A stretch of DNA of 64,000 nucleotides, taken from NCBI GenBank assembly GCA_947651225.1, contig CANSYK010000003.1, positions 1-64,000 of the forward strand. Direction: 5' to 3'. The translations under genes were made by a program, and so were the position numbers. The DNA comes from an uncultured bacterium. GTDB taxonomy: Bacteria > Bacillota > Clostridia > Lachnospirales > Lachnospiraceae. The stretch's first letter is position 1. The number at the start of each line of letters is the position of its first letter. Shown one piece after another: positions 16,501 to 26,829 of the stretch. The notes below the pieces were generated by a model. That model worked only from the letters and a program-made list of their open reading frames with translations, did not search any database and was not told the origin of the DNA.

Positions 16501-17614
16501 TGTGAAGCATTTCTCCTTTTCTTACTCCACTTTCAATCTGGTCAATATAGCGAACGGGATAGTTTTCATAGGAAAAATAACGATATACTGTCGCACCAGA
16601 AGCTGTCACTGTCGCTGTTGTCGCACCAGTGTAATGGCAGTTCGGATAATAAGCGCCTGGCGTTCTATCTGTTCCGGCCTTTTCCCCACTAACTTTCTCA
16701 TCACATTTTGCCTTCCATGTTGTCCTTCCCAAAACAGTTCCACTTGCATCTGTCCCAAGCACATCTATGCAATTCACATTATATTCGTTTGCTGTTACAT
16801 TCCACCTTGCATACAGCGTATTTCCCTTTTGAAGGATATCACCTGTCTGATACTGTTTTCCACCTGACTTAGCACTATACCATCCCTGAAAAGCAGCACT
16901 GTATCCTGCTTTTCCATAAGTAACTTCTGGAAGCTTTGTCAGGCAATATCCACTTCCATTATAATATGCTTTGCCTGCACTTGTAATCTCACCACCTCCT
17001 GTATCTGCCGGAATCTCCTCTCCCGGCCGGATGTTGCGGACACTATAGGCACGAATCGTATACGACCTTGAGCTTGAGCTGTTCGAACATATAACTTGTT
17101 CCGATTTGGTTGGCAAAAAAGTGTAGCTAAAAACATTTTGTGTTGTGCCAAATGTTCCTGTCGGGATATTTGTCATCTCAAGTGACTTATATTGGAACGC
17201 TCCATGCTGTGTTTCCTCAATGGTAACACTGTACTCCGACTTCCCGTTCCTGAATGCATTAATCGGAACCCCAAACCTGGCTCCTGACTTGTAGACACGA
17301 ATCAGGCCATCTGATGGAAAATAATCTGTTGTCAGATTATAAATTGTTCCATTATAATTCGTCGCAAGGTACACCCAGCTTCCATTTTCTTTCCGATAAG
17401 TATCTAATGCATAGGCTACCAGCTTATCATCCCAGTATAGCCTGACTCCCGCATGGGAATACCCACCTTCCTTATCCTCGTACTTTCCAATATCATCTAC
17501 AGTACCAATTTCATTGTTTGCATAAGCCGCTGCTTCTGACCTTCCTCCATAAAAGCATGCGCCCCCAAACAGCAGTATAACAGCCGCCATAATCCATATT
17601 CCGTATTTCTTCAT
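13514..17614 (-). CDS. Large secreted InlB B-repeat / BspA-type LRR surface protein
   Basis: 1366 residues. An N-terminal signal peptide (hydrophobic IMAAVILLFGGACFYGG, then AAAYA near residue 32) leads into a unique domain of about 170 residues. A long series of Listeria-Bacteroides (InlB B-type) repeats follows, each ending in a pattern such as GYRFLGWA..., TLYAVW or TLYARW; I count at least seven. Residues about 1120-1205 are a hydrophilic Lys/Asp/Gln/Pro linker. Residues about 1206-1366 are BspA-like leucine-rich repeats (IGKKAFYKANTITTVVI, IGQKAFAGMKKLKSVTV, ITKEAFQKDSKLKKVVI) ending in a very basic tail. There is no LPxTG motif or transmembrane anchor, so it is secreted or held non-covalently. 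A role in adhesion or host interaction is inference. A promoter is at 17805-17832. Confidence 0.85.
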   Translation of the reverse strand: MKKYGIWIMAAVILLFGGACFYGGRSEAAAYANNEIGTVDDIGKYEDKEGGYSHAGVRLYWDDKLVAYALDTYRKENGSWVYLATNYNGTIYNLTTDYFPSDGLIRVYKSGARFGVPINAFRNGKSEYSVTIEETQHGAFQYKSLEMTNIPTGTFGTTQNVFSYTFLPTKSEQVICSNSSSSRSYTIRAYSVRNIRPGEEIPADTGGGEITSAGKAYYNGSGYCLTKLPEVTYGKAGYSAAFQGWYSAKSGGKQYQTGDILQKGNTLYARWNVTANEYNVNCIDVLGTDASGTVLGRTTWKAKCDEKVSGEKAGTDRTPGAYYPNCHYTGATTATVTASGATVYRYFSYENYPVRYIDQIESGVRKGEMLHSTSEEKEFNTTVSGADLGDDTQAGAYYKGYCYSDCTTSKVTAQGTTVYRYFRPAGYSIVFDGNGATSGMMEKLEGCLYDEMVALPRNAFLRVSQVLLYRTKEKLPEETTEMAVSHKFLGWAEEPDGIVKYSDADSLKNLTEQEKEVTLYAVWSEETVAPPNISSEIGYRFLGWAKEPDAQNAMTQISITGPTELYAVWKKEAVKYHVEYYKENLNGEYELTSNYEFESYSGETVTLDSVDKIYPGFTLDGASSQLSGTVKPDGSLILCVYFKRDSYELSYDLNGGKTPSEGGSLGKEKVKFGRNISLSSVIPQKEGYLFEGWSLESDSNAVLLKPGDSFVAQNHDTVLYAQWKPLVFTVKYDNNALYSKVSGINGKVEGTDYSYQKDSYASKTLFTSPDAKMVSWNSKPDGSGISVLPGTNMKGLFDDCKELTLYAIWEHDTRNAADFQLTIWTETEKDGTVQKEQIDTLKLSGKAGEKISAALLRLYQESLQGEEAIYFYKGYEVVNVKDLEQVVSMDSDTIVALTVKRRKCSVSFLTGPDSAESQIQDVTTEFGEKITLPEKLPDGEKIDRFEDNRGNVYVPGSSITLEHNLELSVQHAIYLHDETGKEKEQVVYVTRGKDYVLPEQKRTGYRFLGWYFADGNKAGDAGDTIKNIVKRCDYYAKWSEPLTYHISYDMGAFDIKILENNISYYQYSKETVLPNASQVLVPEGYQFAGWYYSDDVEKKPVAVISSTEHGDKVLKPILAKKAGQDNEDKVDDNKKPGQEDDKNQDQTPSDKDNVQKPGESADDKDKTPGIEDKDNLGDSVINKGENDNLNNKQQTQGKAKLVKGSVFWKGNLKYKVISVTSGKEKVKVVGNRFKGKKLAVPKKVTYEGRTFLVTEIGKKAFYKANTITTVVISKNVTTIGQKAFAGMKKLKSVTVGAGVKKITKEAFQKDSKLKKVVIKGKKLSKVGKKAFAQIHPKAKIKVVKSKKKALKKVLKASGLKKTIQIY

Positions 17615-17804
17615 AGATTTCCTTTCTTTGTCTCTCCCGCCCTTGTGAACTGTTTTCCATCCTATTATCCACCTTTCTTCTGAAATCTTTTAAGCATTCT
17701 TTAACTGTCAGAACCTCTATCTGTGTCAGTCCAATAATACTACTTACTGTACTATCTAAAATCCAAATGCCACATATGTATCTGTCAATTTGTTTGTGAA
17801 TCCT

Positions 17805-17832
17805 ATTATAACAGCTAATCCAAAAATAGCAA
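17805..17832 (-). promoter_or_regulatory. Candidate promoter of the repeat-protein gene
   Basis: On the minus strand TTGCTA (17827-17832) and TATAAT (17805-17810) have a 16-nt spacer, just below the two terminators of the preceding transcript. The leader would be about 180 nt long; I recognise no riboswitch in it. Confidence 0.55.
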
Positions 17833-17849
17833 TATACAAATGTAATAAA

Positions 17850-17874
17850 AAAACAGAGACAAAATCTCTGTTTT
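17850..17874 (-). terminator. Second terminator after the amidase gene
   Basis: A 10-bp stem (AAAACAGAGA at 17850-17859 with TCTCTGTTTT at 17865-17874) has a 5-nt loop. Read on the minus strand it runs into a T-tract. Confidence 0.8.
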
Positions 17875-17883
17875 CACTAAAAA

Positions 17884-17939
17884 AGGTGCGAAGTCTTCCA
17901 GGCACAAAGACACCTTGCCAGGAAAACGATATCGCACCT
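17884..17939 (-). terminator. First, branched terminator after the amidase gene
   Basis: On the minus strand AGGTGCGA pairs with TCGCACCT (17932-17939 with 17884-17891) and is followed by T6. Inside are two shorter pairings (TTCC with GGAA and GGCA with TGCC), so the loop is itself structured. It lies 30 nt after the amidase stop and 9 bp before the second terminator. Confidence 0.7.
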
Positions 17940-17968
17940 AAAAAGAACGTAAAACCAGCGTTCCTCAG

Positions 17969-18700
17969 TTACTGTTTAACCATTTTTTTCTTCAAGTATG
18001 CCGTAACATCAGAATGGAACTTCTCCCATTCCTCTGGATACTTTACAAAATATCTGGGACATTCTTTTTGCGTCACATCATAATGACGTATAATCTGGCT
18101 GACCGGAATTTCATATTTGTCACATAAATAGGAAACAAGATGAACCAAAGATTGATATGTTTCGTCTGTAAATTTTCCACTGTCATCTGGATGACAGCAT
18201 TCTATGGAAAGCGTATCACTATTGCGGTTATTGGAAGCATACGCAATCTCATTTTCCGGAATACACTGAATAATCGAACCCTGCAGCCCAATAATAAAAT
18301 GGCTACTCACCTTATACTGCCCTTCATCAGGACAATCCTTTCTGGATTCAAAATAATTGCGGTTCGCTTTCGCATTTGTACCAGGATTTGCCGTATAATG
18401 GACAACAATCCCTTTTATCTCTTCCAAAGGCGTCCCAGGCCTGGAATTGATATTTTCTGTCAACAATTTTTTTGAAATATCAGGTTTTTCCACTTCAATC
18501 TGAGAATAATCCAGAGAATCCTTCTTTCTCTCTTTTGTTGTTTTGATAGGAACTCTCTGTATCACCAAAACAAAAATTACAAGAGCAAGGAGCGACACTG
18601 CTGACGCCACTCCTGCTATCATAAGAAAATGCTTAATTTTCTCCTTTTTTGCTTTCGTTAATTTTTTCATCGTTTTATCTTTTTGGCAAATCACTGCCAA
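17969..18700 (-). CDS. Membrane-anchored N-acetylmuramoyl-L-alanine amidase (Amidase_2 fold)
   Basis: Cleaves the MurNAc-L-Ala bond in peptidoglycan outside the membrane. A short basic N terminus and one membrane helix (FLMIAGVASAVSLLALVIFVLV) place the catalytic domain outside. That domain has the T7-lysozyme zinc pattern: His in GIVVHYTANP, His in IIRHYDVT and Cys in KECPRYF, with SSHFIIG and DTLSIECCHPDDSG between. The start is probably the TTG at 18700, which has GAGGGG at 5-nt spacing; the first ATG (codon 11) has no good SD. The gene follows guaB by 45 bp and may be cotranscribed with it. Two terminators follow. Confidence 0.9.
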   Translation of the reverse strand: MAVICQKDKTMKKLTKAKKEKIKHFLMIAGVASAVSLLALVIFVLVIQRVPIKTTKERKKDSLDYSQIEVEKPDISKKLLTENINSRPGTPLEEIKGIVVHYTANPGTNAKANRNYFESRKDCPDEGQYKVSSHFIIGLQGSIIQCIPENEIAYASNNRNSDTLSIECCHPDDSGKFTDETYQSLVHLVSYLCDKYEIPVSQIIRHYDVTQKECPRYFVKYPEEWEKFHSDVTAYLKKKMVKQ

Positions 18701-18745
18701 TCGTACCCCTCAAATATAATAAAATCGTATAAAACTTTAAATTTT

Positions 18746-20212
<1,467 letters not shown>

Positions 20213-20229
20213 TCATGTAAATTTTAAAG

Positions 20230-20259
20230 AGTATACACCAAATCCGCTTTTCTTGTCAA
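20230..20259 (-). promoter_or_regulatory. Sigma-A-type promoter of guaB
   Basis: On the minus strand a perfect TTGACA (20254-20259) and TATACT (20230-20235) have an 18-nt spacer, in the 77-bp gap before guaB. Confidence 0.75.
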
Positions 20260-20274
20260 CTACTTTTTTCCGTT

Positions 20275-20784
20275 TTATTCCTTTACTACTTTGCTTGGGG
20301 ACTTAAATCCCATCATCTCTATCATTTTATCGTCTGGTGTAAACCGAATCCGCCCAGAACTGTCCTCTCCAACAAAAACAGCAATATAATGCCTGTCCTG
20401 CGGCATACCAGAAGAGTAATCAATAAGCGACAGATTCTGATAAGAATCCAGCCTGTGGGAATTTTCCGGGGCAACAATTTCAACCTCTGTCATATCAATC
20501 CTCTTTAGCGTCTTTCTCTTTGCCCCGCCATAAATGCAGTCATAATCAATCTGCCCATCTACAAAAATATACTCATAAGCAATGTCATTCGTAGGAAGCA
20601 GAAAAAATATAATCACTGCAACAATCACCATAACCCCCATCACAAGTATTGTTCCCATCACAAGCATGGAACAAATGCCAAATAACAATGCAAGTATGGC
20701 AAGCAAAAGCAATCCGGTACGCAGCATTTTACGTTTCATAGGCGGTTTTGCCTTTAAAAAGGTTTCTGAATAAATTTCTTCCAT
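20275..20784 (-). CDS. Small membrane protein, probably DUF6106 family
   Basis: 169 residues. A charged N terminus (MEEIYSETFLKAKPP) precedes two closely spaced membrane helices (GLLLLAILALLFGICSML and VMGVMVIVAVIIFFLLP), then a hydrophilic C-terminal domain with YEYIFVDGQIDYDCIYG. This layout fits DUF6106 proteins of Lachnospiraceae, whose function is unknown; the assignment is from memory. The ATG at 20784 has GGAGA 6 nt upstream. An earlier in-frame ATG lies inside the groEL terminator hairpin and is rejected. It lies between groEL and guaB. Confidence 0.75.
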   Translation of the reverse strand: MEEIYSETFLKAKPPMKRKMLRTGLLLLAILALLFGICSMLVMGTILVMGVMVIVAVIIFFLLPTNDIAYEYIFVDGQIDYDCIYGGAKRKTLKRIDMTEVEIVAPENSHRLDSYQNLSLIDYSSGMPQDRHYIAVFVGEDSSGRIRFTPDDKMIEMMGFKSPSKVVKE

Positions 20785-20804
20785 AAGCAATCTCCAATCC
20801 AAAA

Positions 20805-20830
20805 CAGGAACCGGAAACATCCGGTTCCTG
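20805..20830 (-). terminator. Rho-independent terminator of groES-groEL
   Basis: An 11-bp perfect stem (CAGGAACCGGA with TCCGGTTCCTG), 4-nt loop, followed on the minus strand by TTTT. It lies 23 nt after the groEL stop. Confidence 0.9.
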
Positions 20831-20853
20831 CAATTTTATATATATCTTATCTA

Positions 20854-22485
<1,632 letters not shown>

Positions 22486-22514
22486 TCAATCCTCCAATTC
22501 TGCGTTTCTTCCAA

Positions 22515-22802
22515 TTAGTCTACAACAACTGCAACAATATCATTCTGACGGACAACAATAAACTCTTCATCCTCCAGTTTTACTTCCGTTCCGGCATATT
22601 TTGAATAAATTACTTTATCACCTACCGCAACCTGCATCTCAACTTCTTTACCATCTACTACTCCACCAGGACCTACTGCAATTACTTCCGCCTGCTGCGG
22701 CTTTTCCTGTGCATTACCTGGTAATACAATTCCTGACTTTGTAGTCTCTTCTGCTTCTAACTGTTTCAATACAACTCTGTCCCCTAATGGTGATAATTTC
22801 AT
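22515..22802 (-). CDS. groS: 10-kDa co-chaperonin GroES
   Basis: Heptameric lid of the GroEL cage. The 95 residues start MKLSPLGDRVVLKQLEAEE and include the mobile loop with TKSGIVLPG, GPGG, VGDKVIYSKYAGTEVK and the C-terminal EEFIVVRQNDIVAVV. First gene of the groESL operon, with AGGAGG upstream. Confidence 0.98.
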   Translation of the reverse strand: MKLSPLGDRVVLKQLEAEETTKSGIVLPGNAQEKPQQAEVIAVGPGGVVDGKEVEMQVAVGDKVIYSKYAGTEVKLEDEEFIVVRQNDIVAVVVD

Positions 22803-22837
22803 AAGAATGCCTCCTTCTGTCTATTTTCTTCTTTTTA

Positions 22838-22864
22838 TTAGCACTCATTCATTTTGAGTGCTAA
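22838..22864 (-). promoter_or_regulatory. CIRCE operator (HrcA binding site)
   Basis: TTAGCACTC and GAGTGCTAA are separated by exactly 9 nt, matching the CIRCE consensus perfectly. It lies 35 nt upstream of groES and just downstream of the -10 box, so HrcA repression at normal temperature is expected. hrcA itself is not in the window. Confidence 0.98.
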
Positions 22865-22874
22865 CCATATCCAT

Positions 22875-22903
22875 AATATATTTCATTTAGAAATATTTAG
22901 CAA
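22875..22903 (-). promoter_or_regulatory. Sigma-A-type promoter of groES-groEL
   Basis: On the minus strand TTGCTA (22898-22903) and TATATT (22875-22880) have a 17-nt spacer. The start point would fall at the edge of the CIRCE element. Confidence 0.65.
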
Positions 22904-23022
22904 TATACAGCAAACCGCAAAATCGCTTTATTTTATTATATAACGTTTAATATCTCTTTTTTTCTCACTTTTTCTCACTTTTCTATTTATCTTAACAGAA
23001 AAAGTACTACAGAACGCAAAAA

Positions 23023-23055
23023 CAGGGCATTACCCTTTTACTGAATAATGCCCTG
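23023..23055 (-). terminator. Rho-independent terminator of glnS-DUF2225
   Basis: A 10-bp stem (CAGGGCATTA with TAATGCCCTG, 23023-23032 and 23046-23055) with a 13-nt loop, followed on the minus strand by TTTTT. It lies 27 nt after the stop codon. Confidence 0.88.
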
Positions 23056-23081
23056 CCAAAAAAATCTTGAAACCTCAAGCC

Positions 23082-23951
23082 TTATTTTGCCTGCTGATTT
23101 ATCATTTCCTTGATATCCCTTGCTTTATCTTTAATTCTGTCACTTGCTGACCTGGAAGTAAGAACTTTAGAAACCCAACGGCTGGATTCCTCATATCTCC
23201 CAATGCGGCGTGCAAGTTCTGCAACCAGATAAGTCGTTGTCATTTCATCCATGCCACACATAGGGAAATCTTCTTTCATAAAGGCAGACATAAACCCGTC
23301 ACAGGCATTTGTGAGCAGCTCTAACTCTTCCTTTTGAAGCTGTTTTACCTGATTCGCATAATCTGGCGTATCTTTTGGGAGGCTTTCCGCTTTTCCACGG
23401 CACAGCCATGCAAGTTTTAAACAGGTATATGCTTTCTCACTGTCTTTTGCCCTTTTCACAACAGTATTTGCAAGGGCAAGCTGATGGCGTGCAATCGCAT
23501 CATCATATGTATAAATATGATCAGAAGAATCCAATCCCTTAAAATTCGCAGAAATATTTTCCTTGATCATTTTTGCCTGTGCAGGCATCACAAACTTGAA
23601 AAATCTGCTTAACGCTGCATAACCGCATGATGGGCAGACAATAGCATCATATTTTAAAGAGTCTACCAAATTATATTTTGGACGTAAATCTGTGTCCTGT
23701 GATACAAGCTTTATCCTGCCGGTACGCACCACCTTTGTGTGAAAATCGGAACCACAGACAGGACAGTTACACGATTTGTCAAACAGGATATCCTCCTCTT
23801 TAGGCTGTGTATCTGCCTTTGCTGTATCTGCTGCAGGAGCTTCCTCTTTCTTGTTTTTAGCATCTGCTGCCTCTTTTTTCTCTTCTTCAAAAACATCCAT
23901 TTTTTCCAGCTTACCCAAGCCGAACTGGCTTAATCCAGAAAATAAACTCAT
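23082..23951 (-). CDS. DUF2225 zinc-ribbon protein
   Basis: 289 residues. An acidic/basic low-complexity N-terminal stretch (residues 20-55) precedes paired cysteines (CPVCGSDF near 63, CPSCGYAA near 106) and a helical C-terminal domain resembling TPR helices (HQLALANTVVKRAK, AWLCRGKAESLP). This is the DUF2225 layout: a zinc ribbon joined to a helical repeat, of unknown function. It starts 13 bp after glnS with a clear AAGGAGG and shares its transcript and terminator. No link to tRNA charging is known. Confidence 0.85.
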   Translation of the reverse strand: MSLFSGLSQFGLGKLEKMDVFEEEKKEAADAKNKKEEAPAADTAKADTQPKEEDILFDKSCNCPVCGSDFHTKVVRTGRIKLVSQDTDLRPKYNLVDSLKYDAIVCPSCGYAALSRFFKFVMPAQAKMIKENISANFKGLDSSDHIYTYDDAIARHQLALANTVVKRAKDSEKAYTCLKLAWLCRGKAESLPKDTPDYANQVKQLQKEELELLTNACDGFMSAFMKEDFPMCGMDEMTTTYLVAELARRIGRYEESSRWVSKVLTSRSASDRIKDKARDIKEMINQQAK

Positions 23952-23964
23952 TTTAATTACCTCC

Positions 23965-25665
23965 TTATTTTGGTCGATATGAACTTTTCATTGAAACAAT
24001 TCTGTTAAAAACCCTATGATCTACTGTAGAATCCTTGGAATCCACAATAAAATATCCTTGTCTGACAAATTGAAAACTGTCCATCGGCTTTGCTTCCCCC
24101 AATGCCGGCTCTATATAAGCATCACCTAATACGATCAGGGAATTTGGATTGACATTCACTGTTCCATCCTCATTATACACCCCTTTTTCTTCATCGACAA
24201 TATTTTCATACAAACGAATTTCCGCTTTCTCTGCCGTTTCCGCACATACCCAGTGAATGGTTCCCTTTACCTTCCTGCCGGAAAATCCAGAACCACTCTT
24301 TGTTTCCGGGTCATAGGTGCAGTAAACCACAGACACATTCCCCTCTTCGTCAAGCTCATAATCGGTACAGGTGACAAAATAAGCATTCATCAGACGCACT
24401 TCATTGCCCGGAAACAGGCGGAAATACTTCTTTGGCGGCTCTACCATAAAATCTTCTCTCTCAATATAAAGAACCTTGCCAAACGGAACCTTTCTTGTCC
24501 CCATCTCTTCATTTTCCTGATTATTTGAAACATCCAGATATTCTATTTCATTTTCAGGATAATTTGTAATTACAAGCTTTATAGGATCAAGGACTGCCAT
24601 CATTCGTGGACGTTTCATTTTCAGATCCTCGCGAATGCAGTACTCTAACATTGCATAATCAGAAGAACTCTGTGCCTTTGACACACCAGAAAGCTCCATA
24701 AACATCCGAATTGACTCCGGTGTAAAACCACGCCTGCGAAGAGCCGCAATCGTAACCAGGCGTGGGTCATCCCAGCCATCCACAATGCCATCTTCCACTA
24801 ACTTTTTAATATATCTTTTCCCTGTCACAACATTTGTCAGATACATTTTGGCAAACTCAATCTGCTTTGGCAATACCTCAAACTCTAACTCCTGGACAAC
24901 CCAGTTATAGAGCGGACGATGATCTTCAAATTCCATCGTACAGATTGAGTGGGTTACTCCCTCAATGGCATCTTCAATTGGATGGGCAAAATCATACATA
25001 GGATAAACACACCACTTATTTCCAGTATTATGATGTTCCCTGCGTGCCACGCGATATAAAACCGGATCTCTCATATTCATATTAGGGGAACTCATATCAA
25101 TTTTTGCCCGAAGCACTTTGGAACCATCTTCAAACTCTCCTGCACGCATACGCCCAAACAAATCAAGATTCTCCTCTATAGAACGGTTCCGGTATGGGCT
25201 GTCCTTCCCTGGCTCTTTTAAAGTACCACGGTACTCCCTTATCTGCTCTGCCGATAAATCGCACACAAAGGCTTTTCCTTTTTGAATCAGCTTCACCGCA
25301 TACTCATACATCTGTTCAAAATAATCAGAAGCATAATAGACATGCTCAGAATCCAAATCACCACAGATCCATTTCACATCTTCCATAATGGAATCAATAA
25401 ATTCTGTCTTTTCCTTCATTGGATTTGTATCATCAAAACGAAGATGAAAAACACCATGGTATTCTTTTGCCAAATTAGAATTTAAAAGAATCGATTTCGC
25501 ATGGCCGATATGCAGATACCCATTCGGCTCTGGTGGAAATCTGGTAACAATCTCCTGATAAGTCCCTTCCTCCAAATCTTTATCAATAATATTCTGAATA
25601 AAATTACGGGAAATCTTCTCTTCCACTTCCTTATTATTCTCCATATTAGTTTCCGAACTATTCAC
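23965..25665 (-). CDS. glnS: Glutaminyl-tRNA synthetase
   Basis: Charges tRNA-Gln with glutamine. The 566 residues contain [14 protein letters not shown] (HIGH at 52-55), [17 protein letters not shown], and [18 protein letters not shown] and CIREDLK of GlnRS, followed by the two-barrel anticodon-binding region. The second class I signature, VMSKR in E. coli, reads VTGKR here (281-284); the Lys is kept. The start is a GTG at 25665, 7 nt after GGAGG; the first ATG in the frame lies 60 nt upstream, before this SD. GlnRS is not universal in Firmicutes, many of which use GatCAB. Confidence 0.95.
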   Translation of the reverse strand: MNSSETNMENNKEVEEKISRNFIQNIIDKDLEEGTYQEIVTRFPPEPNGYLHIGHAKSILLNSNLAKEYHGVFHLRFDDTNPMKEKTEFIDSIMEDVKWICGDLDSEHVYYASDYFEQMYEYAVKLIQKGKAFVCDLSAEQIREYRGTLKEPGKDSPYRNRSIEENLDLFGRMRAGEFEDGSKVLRAKIDMSSPNMNMRDPVLYRVARREHHNTGNKWCVYPMYDFAHPIEDAIEGVTHSICTMEFEDHRPLYNWVVQELEFEVLPKQIEFAKMYLTNVVTGKRYIKKLVEDGIVDGWDDPRLVTIAALRRRGFTPESIRMFMELSGVSKAQSSSDYAMLEYCIREDLKMKRPRMMAVLDPIKLVITNYPENEIEYLDVSNNQENEEMGTRKVPFGKVLYIEREDFMVEPPKKYFRLFPGNEVRLMNAYFVTCTDYELDEEGNVSVVYCTYDPETKSGSGFSGRKVKGTIHWVCAETAEKAEIRLYENIVDEEKGVYNEDGTVNVNPNSLIVLGDAYIEPALGEAKPMDSFQFVRQGYFIVDSKDSTVDHRVFNRIVSMKSSYRPK

Positions 25666-25696
25666 TGTGTCTCCTCCTTTAGTGTTACCAAAACAT

Positions 25697-25725
25697 ACAT
25701 TATTTATCATATCACATTTTGACAA
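25697..25725 (-). promoter_or_regulatory. Candidate promoter of glnS
   Basis: On the minus strand TTGTCA (25720-25725) and TAATGT (25697-25702) have a 17-nt spacer. An overlapping alternative (TTGCTA, 16 nt, TATGAT) is possible. Confidence 0.45.
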
Positions 25726-25766
25726 AATAGCAAAGTAAAAAATACCCTGTTGCCAGAAAAACGACA

Positions 25767-25822
25767 GTTACTATTCACGGCTATTCTAAACATCATGCGA
25801 AAAACCATCTGTGAATCGTAAC
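25767..25822. repeat. 56-bp dispersed hairpin repeat
   Basis: Starts GTTACTATTCACGGCTATTC, contains CATCATGCGAAAAACCATC and ends CTGTGAATCGTAAC. The ends pair over 14 bp with two mismatches. Related copies are at 29693-29748 (also 56 bp), 43029-43080 and 12471-12541. It lies between the SleB-like gene and the glnS promoter. Confidence 0.92.
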
Positions 25823-25866
25823 GAATGACAACAAAGTATTCTTATCATTAACTTACCAGCAATCCC

Positions 25867-26529
25867 CTATTTAAAACGGTGACCGCCAAGCTTAAATTTT
25901 GCTCCTTTTAATGCTACACTGAAAAAATGATACCCTTTCATATTTTTCACTTTTCCTTTATATATAATTGTCCTCTGTCCCTTTAATACCTTTTTTGCAG
26001 CAGAAATGCAATCTTTCCACTGTTTGGAGCCTGTCTTTCCTGCATCATACTGTTTTAACCTTTTCTTTAACGCACCATTTCTTACTGGTGAAAACTGCCC
26101 TTTTTGATAGATTACTTTCTTAATTGTATTTGGAAAAGCCTTTGAAGCAACACGATTCATTACTACAATACCTACAGCAAGTTTTCCCTGATATCCCTCT
26201 GCCCCTGCTTCACAATTAATAATACTTGCCATCAGGCGCAAATCACTTTTTGTATAAGATGCTTTTTTTGTTGTCTTCTTCGCAGAAGTACTCTTTGTCG
26301 TCGCTTTCTTCGTTTTCGTTGCAGCCTCTTCTGCCGTTTTTGTATCTTTTTCTGCCACAGAATCTTCTGGACTCTCTGTTGCCTCTGGATTCTCTTCTGG
26401 TACTGTTGTAGCCTCTACTGCAGGCGCTGCGTTTTCATCCTCCTTTGCAAAAGCCGATACTGGCTTAGTACAAAAACCAGAAATCACAATTATTGTCAGT
26501 ATTAGCATGGCAAATTTTCTTAAACTCAT
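25867..26529 (-). CDS. Secreted SleB/CwlJ-type cell wall hydrolase
   Basis: Hydrolase_2 family enzyme, a predicted peptidoglycan lytic enzyme acting outside the cell. A signal peptide (FAMLILTIIVISGFC, ending near AFA at residue 28) is followed by a Thr/Lys/Glu-rich spacer (residues 30-90). The catalytic domain contains LMASIINCEAGAEGYQGK with the conserved Glu, AVGIVVMNRV, QKGQFSPVRNG and GYHFFS. At 220 residues it lacks the PG-binding domain of B. subtilis SleB. A cortex-lysis role in germination is possible, but vegetative wall turnover fits equally. GGGAGG precedes the ATG, and the promoter is at 26589-26616. Confidence 0.88.
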   Translation of the reverse strand: MSLRKFAMLILTIIVISGFCTKPVSAFAKEDENAAPAVEATTVPEENPEATESPEDSVAEKDTKTAEEAATKTKKATTKSTSAKKTTKKASYTKSDLRLMASIINCEAGAEGYQGKLAVGIVVMNRVASKAFPNTIKKVIYQKGQFSPVRNGALKKRLKQYDAGKTGSKQWKDCISAAKKVLKGQRTIIYKGKVKNMKGYHFFSVALKGAKFKLGGHRFK

Positions 26530-26588
26530 AACAACCTCCCTAATGATTTGTTAAGGTAAAATATTTATTTCTTAACAATTATGTAATA

Positions 26589-26616
26589 ATTATATCATAG
26601 TTATATAAAATTTCAA
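26589..26616 (-). promoter_or_regulatory. Candidate promoter of the SleB-like gene
   Basis: On the minus strand TTGAAA (26611-26616) and a consensus TATAAT (26589-26594) have a 16-nt spacer. It lies immediately after the terminator of the preceding operon. The rest of the 300-bp gap 26530-26829 is AT-rich with nothing else recognised. Confidence 0.55.
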
Positions 26617-26640
26617 CCCATTTTGAAACATTTTTTCAAC

Positions 26641-26666
26641 AAAAAAAACACCTGTTCTCACAGATG
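26641..26666 (-). terminator. Terminator at the end of the fla/che-hisA run
   Basis: A 7-bp stem (26649-26655 with 26660-26666, one G-U pair) with a 4-nt loop, followed on the minus strand by eight T. It lies 164 nt after the hisA stop and is the first clear terminator downstream of the flagellar run. Confidence 0.75.
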
Positions 26667-26829
26667 CTTTTTTATTATACAATCTTCACACAATATATAG
26701 TATGTCACAGGCGTTTTTTATCACTCTTTTACACAAGATTCCCAAATACAAGTAAAAAGTCCTCTTCTTTGTTACAATTATTACAATTTTGTTACATTTT
26801 TCGCAAATACTGCACAAAAAATTATGACA

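Noticed and set aside
17615-17800. Riboswitch in the 180-nt leader of the repeat-protein gene
   Set aside because: I looked for cyclic-di-GMP (GEMM-like), SAM and T-box signatures and saw none; short direct repeats (TAGTA) are not enough.
20254-20274. Guanine riboswitch for guaB
   Set aside because: The promoter lies under 30 nt from the start codon, leaving no room for an aptamer.
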